NCBI RefSeq assembly: GCF_000015045.1
Contig: NC_008609.1
Location: forward strand, 1,603,001 to 1,667,000
DNA: 64,000 nt
Reading direction: 5' to 3'
Source: Pelobacter propionicus DSM 2379
Lineage (GTDB): Bacteria > Desulfobacterota > Desulfuromonadia > Geobacterales > Pseudopelobacteraceae
A program made the translations under genes and the position numbers. Positions 18,845 through 27,365 of this stretch are shown here, in pieces (position 1 is the first letter of the stretch; each line of letters begins with the position of its first letter). The notes under the pieces were generated by a model that saw only the letters and a list, made by a program, of their open reading frames with translations, had not been told where the DNA came from and made no database searches.

Positions 18845-21142
18845 CTATTCATTCAGGCCGGAAAGGGCCGCCAGCACCTTCGACGGTGTCAGCGGGGCAT
18901 GGTTGACACGGATCCCGCAGGCGTCGGCCAGGGCGTTGGCGATTGCCGGCAGCGGGCCGTTCATGGCCACCTCGCCGATGCCCTTCATGCCGAAGGGGCC
19001 GCTCTCCTCGTCGCCCTGGCAGGGGATGGAGACGATCTCCGGCACATCCTGGGCTCCCGGGATCAGATAGCTGCCCAGGTCGTCGCTCAGCACCATCCCC
19101 TGGCTGGTCACCAGATCCTCCATCAGGGCGTAGCCCAGACCCTGGGCCACGCCGCCATGGACCTGCTGGTCGAACATGGCCGGGTTGATGACTCCGCCGC
19201 CGTCGGTGGTCGCCAGATAGTCCATCACCCGGATCAGGCCGGTGGCCAGGTCCACCTGGATGCGGGCCAAGTGGGCGGCGTAGGCGAAGATCAGGTGGGG
19301 GAAGCCGATGAAGAAGCCGGTGGCCGTATCCGGCACATCCCGGCAGACCGGGGCCACGAACTGGTTGATGCAGACCCGGTCCTCGCGGGGCATGAAGCCG
19401 GCCAACTGCCGCAGGGGCACTTCCCGCTGGCTTGGGGGGTGGATCACCTTGCCGGGTGCCAGGCGCAGCTCGTCGTCGTTGTCGGTGAACAGCAGCAGCC
19501 CGGCCCGGTTGATCAGGCGTGCCTTGAGATCCTGACAGGCTTTGATCAGGGCATTGCCGAAGGTATAGGTGGTCCGGCCGGCGGATGAGGAACCGGAGGG
19601 GTAGGCGGTGAGGGTGTCCGGCTGGTGCAGCCGCAAGCTGGAGGCATCCTGTCCCAGGATCTGTCCCGCCATCTGCAGGAAGGCGGCCGAGTTTCCCTGT
19701 CCCATGTCCGAGACCCCGTTGTGCACCACGATCTCCCCCTCTGGGGAAAGTTCCACCTTGGCGATGGCCGCGTCGCGCACCTTGCCGCCGTAGCCGGCGG
19801 CGTTGAAGATGGCCGCCAGACCGACCCCGCGCCTGGTATGGGGAGGTGCCTGTCGTTTCCACTCCTCCCGCTCGTGCCAGAAGGGATGCTCCTCCAGCAG
19901 TTCCAGGCAGCCTGCAATGTTGGTGGATGTGTCCAGGCGCATGCCGGCGCAGTTTCTGTCCCCCCGGACCAGGGCGTTCTTGCGGCGGAGTTGCAGCGGG
20001 TCCATGGCCAGCTTTTCCGCCAGCAGGTCCATCATGGACTCGAAGGCGAAGCTGACCTGGCAGACGCCGAAGGCGCGCATGGCGCCGGCCACCGGGTTGT
20101 TGGTGAAGACGCATTTTCCCCTGATCAGCGTGTGGGGGATGCGGTAGGGGCCGCCGCTGTGCTCCATGCCCAGCTCCATCACCTCGCCCCCCAGGTGGGC
20201 GTAGGCGCCGGTGTCATAGATCAGGTCGCACTGCAGGGCGTGCAGGGTGCCGTCCTCCAAGGCGCCCATGCGGTAGCGCATCCTGCAGCCGTGGCGCCGG
20301 TAGCCGGCGGACAGGTTTTCCTCCCTGCTCCACTGCATTCTCACCGGCCTCCCTTCGCTGTGCAGGGCGGCCAGTGCCAGCAGGCACTGCACGGTGGCGC
20401 CGTCCTTGCCGCCGAAGCCACCCCCCAGGCTGGGGCTTGTGATGCGGATGCGCTGGAAAGGGATGCCCAGGGCATGGCCCACCTCGAAGCGGTCCCGGAA
20501 GGGGGACTGGGTGGAGACGGTCATGCTGATGCCGCCATCCGCTTCCAGCCTGGCGGTGCCGTTCTCCGTCTCCAGGAAAACATGGGCCTGCACCGGGGTG
20601 GAGAACTCTCCCTCCACCATCGCGGCGCACTCCCCCAGCGCCGTCTCGGCGTCGCCGGTGCGGATCTCGGCCGCCAGGAGCAGGTTGCTCGCCTGGTCCG
20701 GGTGCAGTTGGGGGGCGCCTTCGGCCAGTGCCTCGTCGGGGTCGAACAGCGCCGGAAGCGGCTGGATCTCGGCCCGCACCAGCGTGATGGCCCGGCGCAG
20801 GGCAGAGGCACTCTCGGCCAGCACCAGGGCGATGGCGTCTCCGCTGTAGCGGACCAGGTCGTCCACCAGCACCGGCGTGTCCTTATGGATGATGCCGTGG
20901 CGGTTCGGCCCGTCTATGTCCCTGGCGGTCAGCACCCTGAGCACGCCGGGCAGGGCCAGGGCCGCCGAAGCATCCAGCGACAGGAGCCTGCCGTGGGGGA
21001 TGCCGGCCCGCACCGCCCCTGCCCAGACCAGGTTGTCGGGGTAGATGTCGGCGGAGAACAGCTCCCGACCCCTGGCCTTGGCAGGGGCGTCGCCGCGGAT
21101 CTCCGGCCGGCCTATTTCCAGTTGTCGTTCATCCATGGTCAT
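18845..21142 (-). CDS. Molybdenum hydroxylase large (Mo-binding) subunit
   Basis: A 765-residue molybdopterin-binding subunit of the xanthine dehydrogenase/aldehyde oxidase family without Fe-S or FAD domains, so the enzyme is a three-gene heterotrimer. It has the Mo-cofactor motif GGFGGKDGATVQCLL near residue 225 and the C-terminal GMKGIGEVAMNGPLPAI, whose Glu is the catalytic base of the family. Such enzymes hydroxylate aldehydes or N-heteroaromatic rings. The subunit is separated from its [2Fe-2S] and FAD partners by six genes but lies in the same operon. It follows the aminotransferase with an ATGA overlap. An N-heterocycle made by the aminotransferase branch would be a sensible substrate; that is inference. 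Confidence 0.9.
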   Translation of the reverse strand: MTMDERQLEIGRPEIRGDAPAKARGRELFSADIYPDNLVWAGAVRAGIPHGRLLSLDASAALALPGVLRVLTARDIDGPNRHGIIHKDTPVLVDDLVRYSGDAIALVLAESASALRRAITLVRAEIQPLPALFDPDEALAEGAPQLHPDQASNLLLAAEIRTGDAETALGECAAMVEGEFSTPVQAHVFLETENGTARLEADGGISMTVSTQSPFRDRFEVGHALGIPFQRIRITSPSLGGGFGGKDGATVQCLLALAALHSEGRPVRMQWSREENLSAGYRRHGCRMRYRMGALEDGTLHALQCDLIYDTGAYAHLGGEVMELGMEHSGGPYRIPHTLIRGKCVFTNNPVAGAMRAFGVCQVSFAFESMMDLLAEKLAMDPLQLRRKNALVRGDRNCAGMRLDTSTNIAGCLELLEEHPFWHEREEWKRQAPPHTRRGVGLAAIFNAAGYGGKVRDAAIAKVELSPEGEIVVHNGVSDMGQGNSAAFLQMAGQILGQDASSLRLHQPDTLTAYPSGSSSAGRTTYTFGNALIKACQDLKARLINRAGLLLFTDNDDELRLAPGKVIHPPSQREVPLRQLAGFMPREDRVCINQFVAPVCRDVPDTATGFFIGFPHLIFAYAAHLARIQVDLATGLIRVMDYLATTDGGGVINPAMFDQQVHGGVAQGLGYALMEDLVTSQGMVLSDDLGSYLIPGAQDVPEIVSIPCQGDEESGPFGMKGIGEVAMNGPLPAIANALADACGIRVNHAPLTPSKVLAALSGLNE

Positions 21143-22266
21143 GACGTTCTACCCCGCGAGCGGATCGCCGCGATCTCAGCGCCCAGAGCCTGGGCAAAGC
21201 GGGTCATGACCTCCATCTCCTTGAGGGTGACGCGGATCCAGCCGGGGTAGCGGAACCCGGTCATGGAGCGGACCATCATCCCCCGCTTCATCAGGCGGCG
21301 GTACATGAGCATGTCGTTGATTGGCACCCTGATCATCAGGTAGTTGCCTTCTCCGATGACGGTTTCCAGGCCCAGGTCGTCGCACGCCGTGCGCAGATAG
21401 GCCCTGGACTCCCGAACCAGGGCGCGGGTCGCGGCGATATGTCCCCCATCGTCGGAAAGTGCCGCCAGGGCGGCCCGCTGGGCCTGCACGTTTACCGAAT
21501 AGACCACGCTGGTGCGTCGGACCACCTCCACCACCCGGTCGCTCCCTACCAGATAGCCGGTGCGCAGACCGGCCAGGGCGTACATCTTGGAGAAGGTGCG
21601 GAATACCACCAGGTTGGGGAAGCGCTCCATCAGGCTGACCCCGTCCGGGTACTCTTCATCCTCCACGAATTCGCGGTAGGCCTCGTCCACCACCACGATC
21701 CGCTCGCTTCCCACCCTTTCCAGGAAGTCGGTCAGCAGCTGCCCTGTCCAGTAGCTGCCGGTGGGGTTGTTGGGGTTGCAGACAAAGATGATCTTGGTGC
21801 GGTTGTCGATCCTGTCCAGCATCCCCTGGGGATCGAAGGCGTGATCGCGGAGCGGAACCAGGTGCGCCTGGATGCCGGAGAACTCCGCCACCCATTCGTA
21901 GACGGCAAAGGTCTTGTCTGCGGTGACGATGTTGTCGCCCGGCTGGCAGAAGGCCTTGATCACCGACGAGATAACCTCGCAGGAACCGTTGCCCACCAGG
22001 ATGCGCTCGGGGGAGATGCCCAGGCGGTTCCCCAGAGCCTCGCGCAGCTCGAATGAGTCGCCGCTGGGGTAGACGGCGGCCAGCTCCGGGGGGAAGGAGG
22101 CGATCTCGCGGCTTGCCGCCGGGGGAGGACCCAGGGGGTTTTCGTTGTTGTTCAGGCGATAGAGCAGGGGGGCGCCGTACTCACGCATCAGCAGGTGGTC
22201 GGGCCTGCTGGGGACGTAGGCCTGGAAACAGCGAACATAGTCGGGGACCAGGGTGTCCAGGTTCAT
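21139..22266 (-). CDS. HisC-like PLP aminotransferase
   Basis: A 375-residue class I/II aminotransferase resembling histidinol-phosphate aminotransferases. It has NNNENPLGPP near 40-48, NPNNPTG (164-170), VVDEAYREF with Asp194 and Tyr197, the PLP lysine K227 in TFSKMYALAG, and R235 in LRTGYL. HisC-like enzymes in biosynthetic operons often act on aromatic or phosphorylated amino compounds, or run in the decarboxylative direction (CobD-like). No other his gene is nearby, so a dedicated role in this pathway is likely. The ends overlap both neighbours by four bases. Confidence 0.88.
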   Translation of the reverse strand: MNLDTLVPDYVRCFQAYVPSRPDHLLMREYGAPLLYRLNNNENPLGPPPAASREIASFPPELAAVYPSGDSFELREALGNRLGISPERILVGNGSCEVISSVIKAFCQPGDNIVTADKTFAVYEWVAEFSGIQAHLVPLRDHAFDPQGMLDRIDNRTKIIFVCNPNNPTGSYWTGQLLTDFLERVGSERIVVVDEAYREFVEDEEYPDGVSLMERFPNLVVFRTFSKMYALAGLRTGYLVGSDRVVEVVRRTSVVYSVNVQAQRAALAALSDDGGHIAATRALVRESRAYLRTACDDLGLETVIGEGNYLMIRVPINDMLMYRRLMKRGMMVRSMTGFRYPGWIRVTLKEMEVMTRFAQALGAEIAAIRSRGRTS

Positions 22267-23588
22267 GGCTGCCCGTTCCCGCCGGAATGGTCGTACACCA
22301 CCAGGTCGCCCTGGCCCGCGTCCGGCACCAGCAGGCGCGGCACAAAGCCGGTCTGCTCCAGGGCATCGGCGAAGGCGGTGTCCTCGCTGCGTCCGCTGTT
22401 TATTTCGACGATGAAGTTGCCGATCCCCTCCTCACCCAGGAGCTGCAGATGGGCGGACAGGTTGTCGGCCATGTCCCGGCCGGCGCAGAGGGGGCGAATG
22501 ATAGCCAGGGAGCGGGGGCAGTCCAGTTCCACCGCCAGCACCGAGGCGTCGCGCAAACGGTTGAGGCTGCCGCCCGTTTCCCGTATCTGACGGGGGAGGC
22601 AGAGCCGGTCGTACTGCTCGGCCAGGAAGGCGCCCAGGGTCCCGCCGCAGTAGACCACCCCGCCGCTCTCCTCCCTCAGCTGGCGGTAGTAGTAGGTGCA
22701 GTGGCTGGCGTCTCCGCTGGAGCCGGCCATCTCCAGGTCCCCCAGGAAATCGAAGAAACGCTCGTGGTCCGGCAGCGGCCCCTGGCGCCGCAGCAACCCC
22801 CGCGAGCGGGAGTGGGAGATGCGTCCGAAGGCCTCGTCCATCAGCATGGTCAGGGTGCGGTCTTCCGGGTCGCAGGTGAACAGGTAGGGACCGAACAGTT
22901 CTGTGCAGGTTTCCGTCAGCGGCCGCCAGAGTACGCCGCCGACGATCCAGTCGTTACTCATTGCCAAAAGCGCGTTTAAGTGGCCGGCCGCCAGCATGTC
23001 GGCCGCCATGCCCGGGCGGGCCAGGAAGAGGGGGGTGAACGGGGAGGCGGAGGCGGTCACCATGGCGGCGAAATGCCGCAGGTCGTCTGCCGTGGGGGAG
23101 CTCAGGCGGACCGTGCCGATAAGATCGGCAGGCGGGAGTTCCGCGGCGCCGACTGCCGGGTAGTCCCGGTCGCGGGTCATGCGGATCGCCACCCGTTCGT
23201 TGCCGCCAAAGTCCAGGCGCAGGCTGGATACGCTGCGGGCGGCGATCATCGGCCCCAGCATGTCCAGCGATTCCTCGCTGTCATGGCTAACCCGCCAGGT
23301 CAGGTTGAAGGCGCGCATGTCCGGGTTGGCGGTGGCGAAGGAGAGGGTGAGGCACAGGCGGTAGCCCTGGTCCTCCAGTTCGATCTCAGCCGTGGAATCC
23401 GCGGCTGCCCGGCGGCTGTAGAAGGAGAACAGTTCCTCCACCGCCAGCACCAGCCCGGTGGCTTCCCGGTCGCCATAACCGAAGCCATGCGCCCCGCGCT
23501 CGGCGAATTCCATGGCCAGGGGGAGGAAGGGGGCGCTGAAGGGGATGCGGATTGTGGCGCTCTTCTGCCTGCTTGTCTGCTGTTGCAT
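22263..23588 (-). CDS. Degenerate RsbW-like ATPase fused to GNAT-like domain
   Basis: A 441-residue protein. The N-terminal part (about 10-130) resembles the GHKL anti-sigma kinase fold: IRIPFSAPFLPLAMEFA, then VLAVEELFSFYSRR where RsbW proteins have the N-box EExxxN. Here the Asn that binds Mg-ATP is Phe56, and no clear GxGxG lid is seen, so ATP hydrolysis is doubtful. Residues about 140-441 are a GNAT-like region related in layout to the proteins at 16972-17982 and 23617-24666. RsbW-GNAT fusions are a known but uncharacterised group. It is encoded between a GNAT-like gene and the aminotransferase. I chose the ATG at 23588 (GAGAGG upstream). Confidence 0.6.
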   Translation of the reverse strand: MQQQTSRQKSATIRIPFSAPFLPLAMEFAERGAHGFGYGDREATGLVLAVEELFSFYSRRAAADSTAEIELEDQGYRLCLTLSFATANPDMRAFNLTWRVSHDSEESLDMLGPMIAARSVSSLRLDFGGNERVAIRMTRDRDYPAVGAAELPPADLIGTVRLSSPTADDLRHFAAMVTASASPFTPLFLARPGMAADMLAAGHLNALLAMSNDWIVGGVLWRPLTETCTELFGPYLFTCDPEDRTLTMLMDEAFGRISHSRSRGLLRRQGPLPDHERFFDFLGDLEMAGSSGDASHCTYYYRQLREESGGVVYCGGTLGAFLAEQYDRLCLPRQIRETGGSLNRLRDASVLAVELDCPRSLAIIRPLCAGRDMADNLSAHLQLLGEEGIGNFIVEINSGRSEDTAFADALEQTGFVPRLLVPDAGQGDLVVYDHSGGNGQP

Positions 23589-23616
23589 GGATGAGCCTCT
23601 CAAATGTTCAGGCGCC

Positions 23617-24666
23617 TCATAGTTCCTTCCGCCCATGGTCCCGCCTGACCAGCTCCAGCAGGCTGCGGCCACGGCTGGAGTGGACCTTCATGCCGTCGAA
23701 GTCCGGATCCACGAAGTGCTTCTGCAGCAGCAGGCCGTCACTGCCGAACCAGGCGGGGAGCAGGCCGCCGAAGCGATAGCCCTGGCTCCGCAGCAGCTCC
23801 ACGATCCCCCCGGACCAGGGGTGTCCCAGGTCAATGAAGAACTGGATCAGGGCGTAGTCATCGTTTCTCAGTTCCCGTTCCAGCTCGTGCAGTCGAATAG
23901 CGAGCCCTTCACCCGGCGTCGTGACCGTGCAGCGGGCCACGCCGGCAAAGTCGAAGCGTTGCGCGTCGATCTCCCCCTGGCCGGCTGGCAGGGCGTTGTC
24001 GGGGACGATCAGCTCGCGCTCCAGGTTCAGGCCGTCCAGCAGAAGTGTCAGCTCCTCCCGGTAGGGGTGGGGGATGTGCAGTTTCCTGGGGCAATCCCGG
24101 TCCACCCGGAAATAGACCATGCATCCCACGCGGCCCTGGGCACTCTGCTCTGCCTGGTAGGCCCGGGCTGGCATGAGGGCCGGCTCCAGGGCGGTTTCCA
24201 GCATCCGCGATTGCAGGGAAAGCTTCTGGGTGATGATGTGGTTGCATACCGCCTCGCCGAAGATTCCGTCGATGCCGTCGTGTCCCACCAGTTCCATGAG
24301 CTGCTGGTTTGCGCGGAAGAAGGCCATGGTGGAGCGGTACCCCGGAAGGGTCAGTCCCAGTCCGAATTCGTAGAGATTTGGGTTGGGGGGAGAACTGCGG
24401 TAGAGGGCCACATGGGAGACCACGTCGCCGGAGGCGGTACGGCTTACCACGCTGCGGATGGTCCCGCGACGGTTCTCCTCCACCAGCCGCTCCGGGATGT
24501 AGTAGGTGTCGATGGGGTAGCCGTCGCCGTACACGGCGTAGAACAGCCGTGTCACCCCATAGGCGTCGGAGGGCTGGAAACGGTCGGCAATGAACTCCTG
24601 GTCGTCGGGGATGGGGCGTTGGTCGGCGGCCAGCATGGCCAGCGCCTCGCTGCGCTGCATGCTCAT
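23617..24666 (-). CDS. GNAT-like acyltransferase paralogue C
   Basis: A 349-residue relative of the protein at 16972-17982: YGDGYPIDTYYIPE, NPNLYEFGLGLTLPGYRS, DGIFGEAVCNHIITQK and C-terminal GGLLPAWFGSDGLLL. The segment after the second block, with a basic patch near PGYRS, sits where GNAT folds bind CoA phosphates. It overlaps the ACP 2 gene by ATGA, so it may take an acyl group from that carrier. Three related proteins in one operon suggest successive or alternative acyl transfers, or a sensory role. No characterised homologue is known to me. Confidence 0.6.
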   Translation of the reverse strand: MSMQRSEALAMLAADQRPIPDDQEFIADRFQPSDAYGVTRLFYAVYGDGYPIDTYYIPERLVEENRRGTIRSVVSRTASGDVVSHVALYRSSPPNPNLYEFGLGLTLPGYRSTMAFFRANQQLMELVGHDGIDGIFGEAVCNHIITQKLSLQSRMLETALEPALMPARAYQAEQSAQGRVGCMVYFRVDRDCPRKLHIPHPYREELTLLLDGLNLERELIVPDNALPAGQGEIDAQRFDFAGVARCTVTTPGEGLAIRLHELERELRNDDYALIQFFIDLGHPWSGGIVELLRSQGYRFGGLLPAWFGSDGLLLQKHFVDPDFDGMKVHSSRGRSLLELVRRDHGRKEL

Positions 24667-24896
24667 CGACCGGCGCCGATGCGGTCGGCGAAGTTCTCCA
24701 GCGTCTTCAGCCGCAGTGCATCCGCGTCGCTGATGTTGATGCCGTAGCGTCGCTCCACCGCCATGACGAAAGCCGGGCCGTCCAGGGAATCAACCCCCTG
24801 CTGGGCCAGTAGCCGGGAAGGGTCCAGCTGTTCCACGACGGCCGGCTCCACACCCACCTCCAGCATCAGCTGTTTCAGTTCCTCGATCAGTTCCAT
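24663..24896 (-). CDS. Acyl carrier protein 2
   Basis: A 77-residue carrier protein with Ser37 in QQGVDSLDGPAFV as the phosphopantetheine site, within an otherwise normal ACP/PCP helix pattern. AAGGAG lies eight bases before the ATG at 24896. It is encoded directly after the adenylate-forming ligase (two-base gap), so the ligase probably charges it, as stand-alone A-domain/carrier pairs do. Confidence 0.9.
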   Translation of the reverse strand: MELIEELKQLMLEVGVEPAVVEQLDPSRLLAQQGVDSLDGPAFVMAVERRYGINISDADALRLKTLENFADRIGAGR

Positions 24897-24898
24897 GT

Positions 24899-26410
24899 CT
24901 ATGCTCCTTTCGGTTGAGCCGGTTCTCGCAGCCGAAAACGCTGGATCTTGCCGGTGGGTGTACGGGGAAGCTGTTCCACGAAGGTGAAGCTGACCGGACA
25001 CATGTACTCCGGCAGCCGCTCCAGCAGATGGGCGCGCAGGCGGCGCGCCAGTGCCGGGTTCCCCTGGACCTCGGGGGATGGTATCACGAAGGCCCCCGGC
25101 CTGACCAGGCCGCCCACGGATAGGGCTACCACGGCGCATTCGGCCACGCTGGGGTGACTCAGGAGCGCCTCCTCCACCGGCAGCGGCGAGACCAACTGGG
25201 CGCCGGCCTTGATCATATCGTCGTTGCGTCCCTGGTGGTAGTAGAAACCGTCCCGTTCCAGGAACAGGTCGCCACTGCGCAGGAAACCGTCGGGGAGCAT
25301 GGTCTCGCCGCTTTTGTCCGGCAGGTTCCAGTAGCAGGGGCAGCTGGTCGGCCCCTTGACCAGCAGGGTGCCCACTGTTCCGGAGGGCACCGCCCTGCCG
25401 TCCTCGTCCACCAGCCTGATCCGGTAGCCGGGCACCGCCTGGCCGGCGGAACCGGGCCTGGCCCGGCCGGGGCGGTTGGAAATGTAGATGTAGGACATTT
25501 CGGTGGAGCCGATGCCGTCCAGCAGCTCAAGCCCGGTCAGGCGGTGCCACTCGTGGAAGATGGCTGCCGGCAGGGCCTCGCCGGCGGAGTAGCAGAGTCG
25601 CAGGGAGAGTTCCAGGCGGTCGGAGCCGCAGGAGAGGATCAGCTGGGAGTAGACCGTGGGCACGGAGAAGAAGACGCTCGGCCGGTGGCGCTCCATTAGC
25701 TCCAGAATGGCGGCCGCGTCCGGCTTGTCCGGAATGAGGATCGCCGTTGCCCCGAAGAAGAGCGGGAAGGCCAGGCTGTTGATCAGGCCGTAGGCAAAGG
25801 AGAACTTGCTTGCCGAGAAGATGCGGTCCTGTTCGCTGAGCCCCAGGATCTCCCTGCCCACCAGGTCGCAGGGGATCAGCAGATCCCGGTGGCGGTGGGG
25901 GATCCCCTTGGGTACTCCGGTGGAGCCGGAGCTGTACTGCATGTAGGCGATCCGGTCGGCCGGAGGAACGTCCGCCGCGAACTCCCCGTCGTGCCCCTCG
26001 GGTGGTTCGAATCTGTCCCTATCGTCGCAGACGAGCAGGCCGACCCGGCTCTGTTCCGGCGGGAGCGGGGAGGGGAGCCGGGGATCGGTCACCAGCAGGC
26101 GACTGCCACTGTCGTTCAAGATGTGCTCGAACTGTTCCCGGGTAAGGGCGGTGCCTGCGACCACCGCCGTCACCCCGGCCAGCAGGCAGCCGAGGAAGGC
26201 CACCGGGAAAGCCAGGCTGTCGGGGAGCAGGATCAGCACCCGTTCTCCCGGTGAAATACCCCGCTCCCGCAGCAGCAGGGCGAAAAGGCGGCTGTACCGC
26301 TCCAACTCCCGGTAGGAGAGGGAACGCTCACCGCAGAGAAAGGCGGCCTTGTCCGGGTGGCGTTCCCGGTTGCGCTCCAGCAGCATGGCAGCGGCATTGT
26401 CGGTGTACAT
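24899..26410 (-). CDS. Adenylate-forming acyl-CoA/ACP ligase
   Basis: A 503-residue member of the ANL superfamily, closest in style to benzoate-CoA ligases. It has the P-loop YSSGSTGVPKG (159-169), DGIGSTEMSYIYI, SGDLF and the C-terminal catalytic Lys488 in RTPTGKIQRF. It activates a carboxylic acid as acyl-AMP and transfers it to CoA or to the phosphopantetheine of ACP 2, encoded next. The substrate is unknown; an aromatic acid is possible given the family resemblance. It is the first biosynthetic gene after the regulatory genes of the operon. Confidence 0.88.
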   Translation of the reverse strand: MYTDNAAAMLLERNRERHPDKAAFLCGERSLSYRELERYSRLFALLLRERGISPGERVLILLPDSLAFPVAFLGCLLAGVTAVVAGTALTREQFEHILNDSGSRLLVTDPRLPSPLPPEQSRVGLLVCDDRDRFEPPEGHDGEFAADVPPADRIAYMQYSSGSTGVPKGIPHRHRDLLIPCDLVGREILGLSEQDRIFSASKFSFAYGLINSLAFPLFFGATAILIPDKPDAAAILELMERHRPSVFFSVPTVYSQLILSCGSDRLELSLRLCYSAGEALPAAIFHEWHRLTGLELLDGIGSTEMSYIYISNRPGRARPGSAGQAVPGYRIRLVDEDGRAVPSGTVGTLLVKGPTSCPCYWNLPDKSGETMLPDGFLRSGDLFLERDGFYYHQGRNDDMIKAGAQLVSPLPVEEALLSHPSVAECAVVALSVGGLVRPGAFVIPSPEVQGNPALARRLRAHLLERLPEYMCPVSFTFVEQLPRTPTGKIQRFRLREPAQPKGA

Positions 26411-26507
26411 TGTTTTCCTCCGTGAATATCATCTCATTACCGGCAGGGACAGGGCCGGGTTTTCCCGAGTCTTTCCCATGCGCGCCGCTGTCAGGGGGAG
26501 GGGCACA

Positions 26508-26933
26508 TCAGCTCCCGTAATCCGGGGAGCGTCTGAATTCCATGCGCAGGATGTTGCGACCGTTTTCCCGGCGATAGCTGACGCTGTCCGACAGCGTGCG
26601 GATGAAGTGAATCCCCAGGCCGCCGATCTCCCGCTCCATGACATCAAGCGTCAGGTCAGGATCGGGGAGCGACAGGACATCGAAGGGCTGCCCCTGGTCG
26701 ACGATTTCCAGCACGAATGCGTCGCCATCGTTCCTGCAGCTGATTTCCGCGTTCCCCTCTCCCTGGGGATAGGCATGGTTGCAGATGTTGACGAAGGCTT
26801 CTTCGAGGACCAGCTGCAGTCCGAACCGCTTCTTTGCGTCCAGCCCGAAGCGGTCGGCGCACTGTTCCACGAATGCGTTAGTCGCGTCGAGGTTCCCGAC
26901 CCTTGCTGCAATGTGCTTCGTGGCCACTATCAT
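26508..26933 (-). CDS. RsbW-like serine kinase / anti-sigma factor
   Basis: A 141-residue GHKL ATPase. The N-box EEAFVNICNHAY (Asn49) and G-boxes DQGQPFD (79-85) and GGLGIHFI (104-111) are intact. Such proteins bind a sigma factor or other target and phosphorylate a STAS antagonist. The STAS gene is directly upstream (six-base gap) and a PP2C phosphatase comes before it, giving a full partner-switching module. No sigma factor gene lies in the window, so the regulated target is unknown; the enzymes of this operon are candidates. Confidence 0.9.
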   Translation of the reverse strand: MIVATKHIAARVGNLDATNAFVEQCADRFGLDAKKRFGLQLVLEEAFVNICNHAYPQGEGNAEISCRNDGDAFVLEIVDQGQPFDVLSLPDPDLTLDVMEREIGGLGIHFIRTLSDSVSYRRENGRNILRMEFRRSPDYGS

Positions 26934-26939
26934 GGCACT

Positions 26940-27275
26940 TCAGGAGAGGGCGGCAAGGGAGGCGGCCAGCGATGAATCCATCTGGAAGATGGAGTTGAAA
27001 CCGGAGATGTCGAATACCTCTTTGACGGTGCCGGTGACGTTGGCAAAGCGCAGCTGCCCTTTTTTTGCCTTGAGCAGTTTTGCCGTTACCAGCAGCCCCC
27101 GCAACCCGGCGCTGCTGATGTAATCGAGCTGTTCAAAGTCAACCACGAAATGGAGATTTCCGCCGTCGATCAGCTCACGTATTTTTTTCTCATACTCCGG
27201 GGCGGTAACGGCATCAAGCCTGCCGGTTATGGTTATGATGGTCGCGTTCTGGTCCGTTGTTGCCTTGAACTCCAT
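26940..27275 (-). CDS. STAS-domain anti-sigma factor antagonist
   Basis: A 111-residue STAS protein like SpoIIAA/RsbV. The phosphorylatable serine lies in LDYISSAGLRGL (Ser54/Ser55). It should cycle between the phosphorylated form (made by the RsbW-like kinase downstream) and the active form (restored by the PP2C phosphatase upstream). Length and motif are normal. 90 bases separate it from the phosphatase gene. Confidence 0.93.
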   Translation of the reverse strand: MEFKATTDQNATIITITGRLDAVTAPEYEKKIRELIDGGNLHFVVDFEQLDYISSAGLRGLLVTAKLLKAKKGQLRFANVTGTVKEVFDISGFNSIFQMDSSLAASLAALS

Positions 27276-27365
27276 GGGTGTTCTCCTTTGCGTGCTGTTG
27301 GTCAGGTTCTCTTGATCAGGACGGTTACACTGACTACATCTGTTCTGGCCGTCGAACGCAGCTCG

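Noticed and set aside
19625-21250. 541-codon plus-strand open frame opposite the Mo hydroxylase subunit
   Set aside because: Antisense shadow; the real gene has all xanthine-oxidase family motifs.
21139-22266. Calling the HisC-like gene histidine biosynthesis hisC
   Set aside because: No other his gene is nearby and it is translationally coupled to Mo hydroxylase and GNAT-like genes, so a pathway-specific role is more likely.
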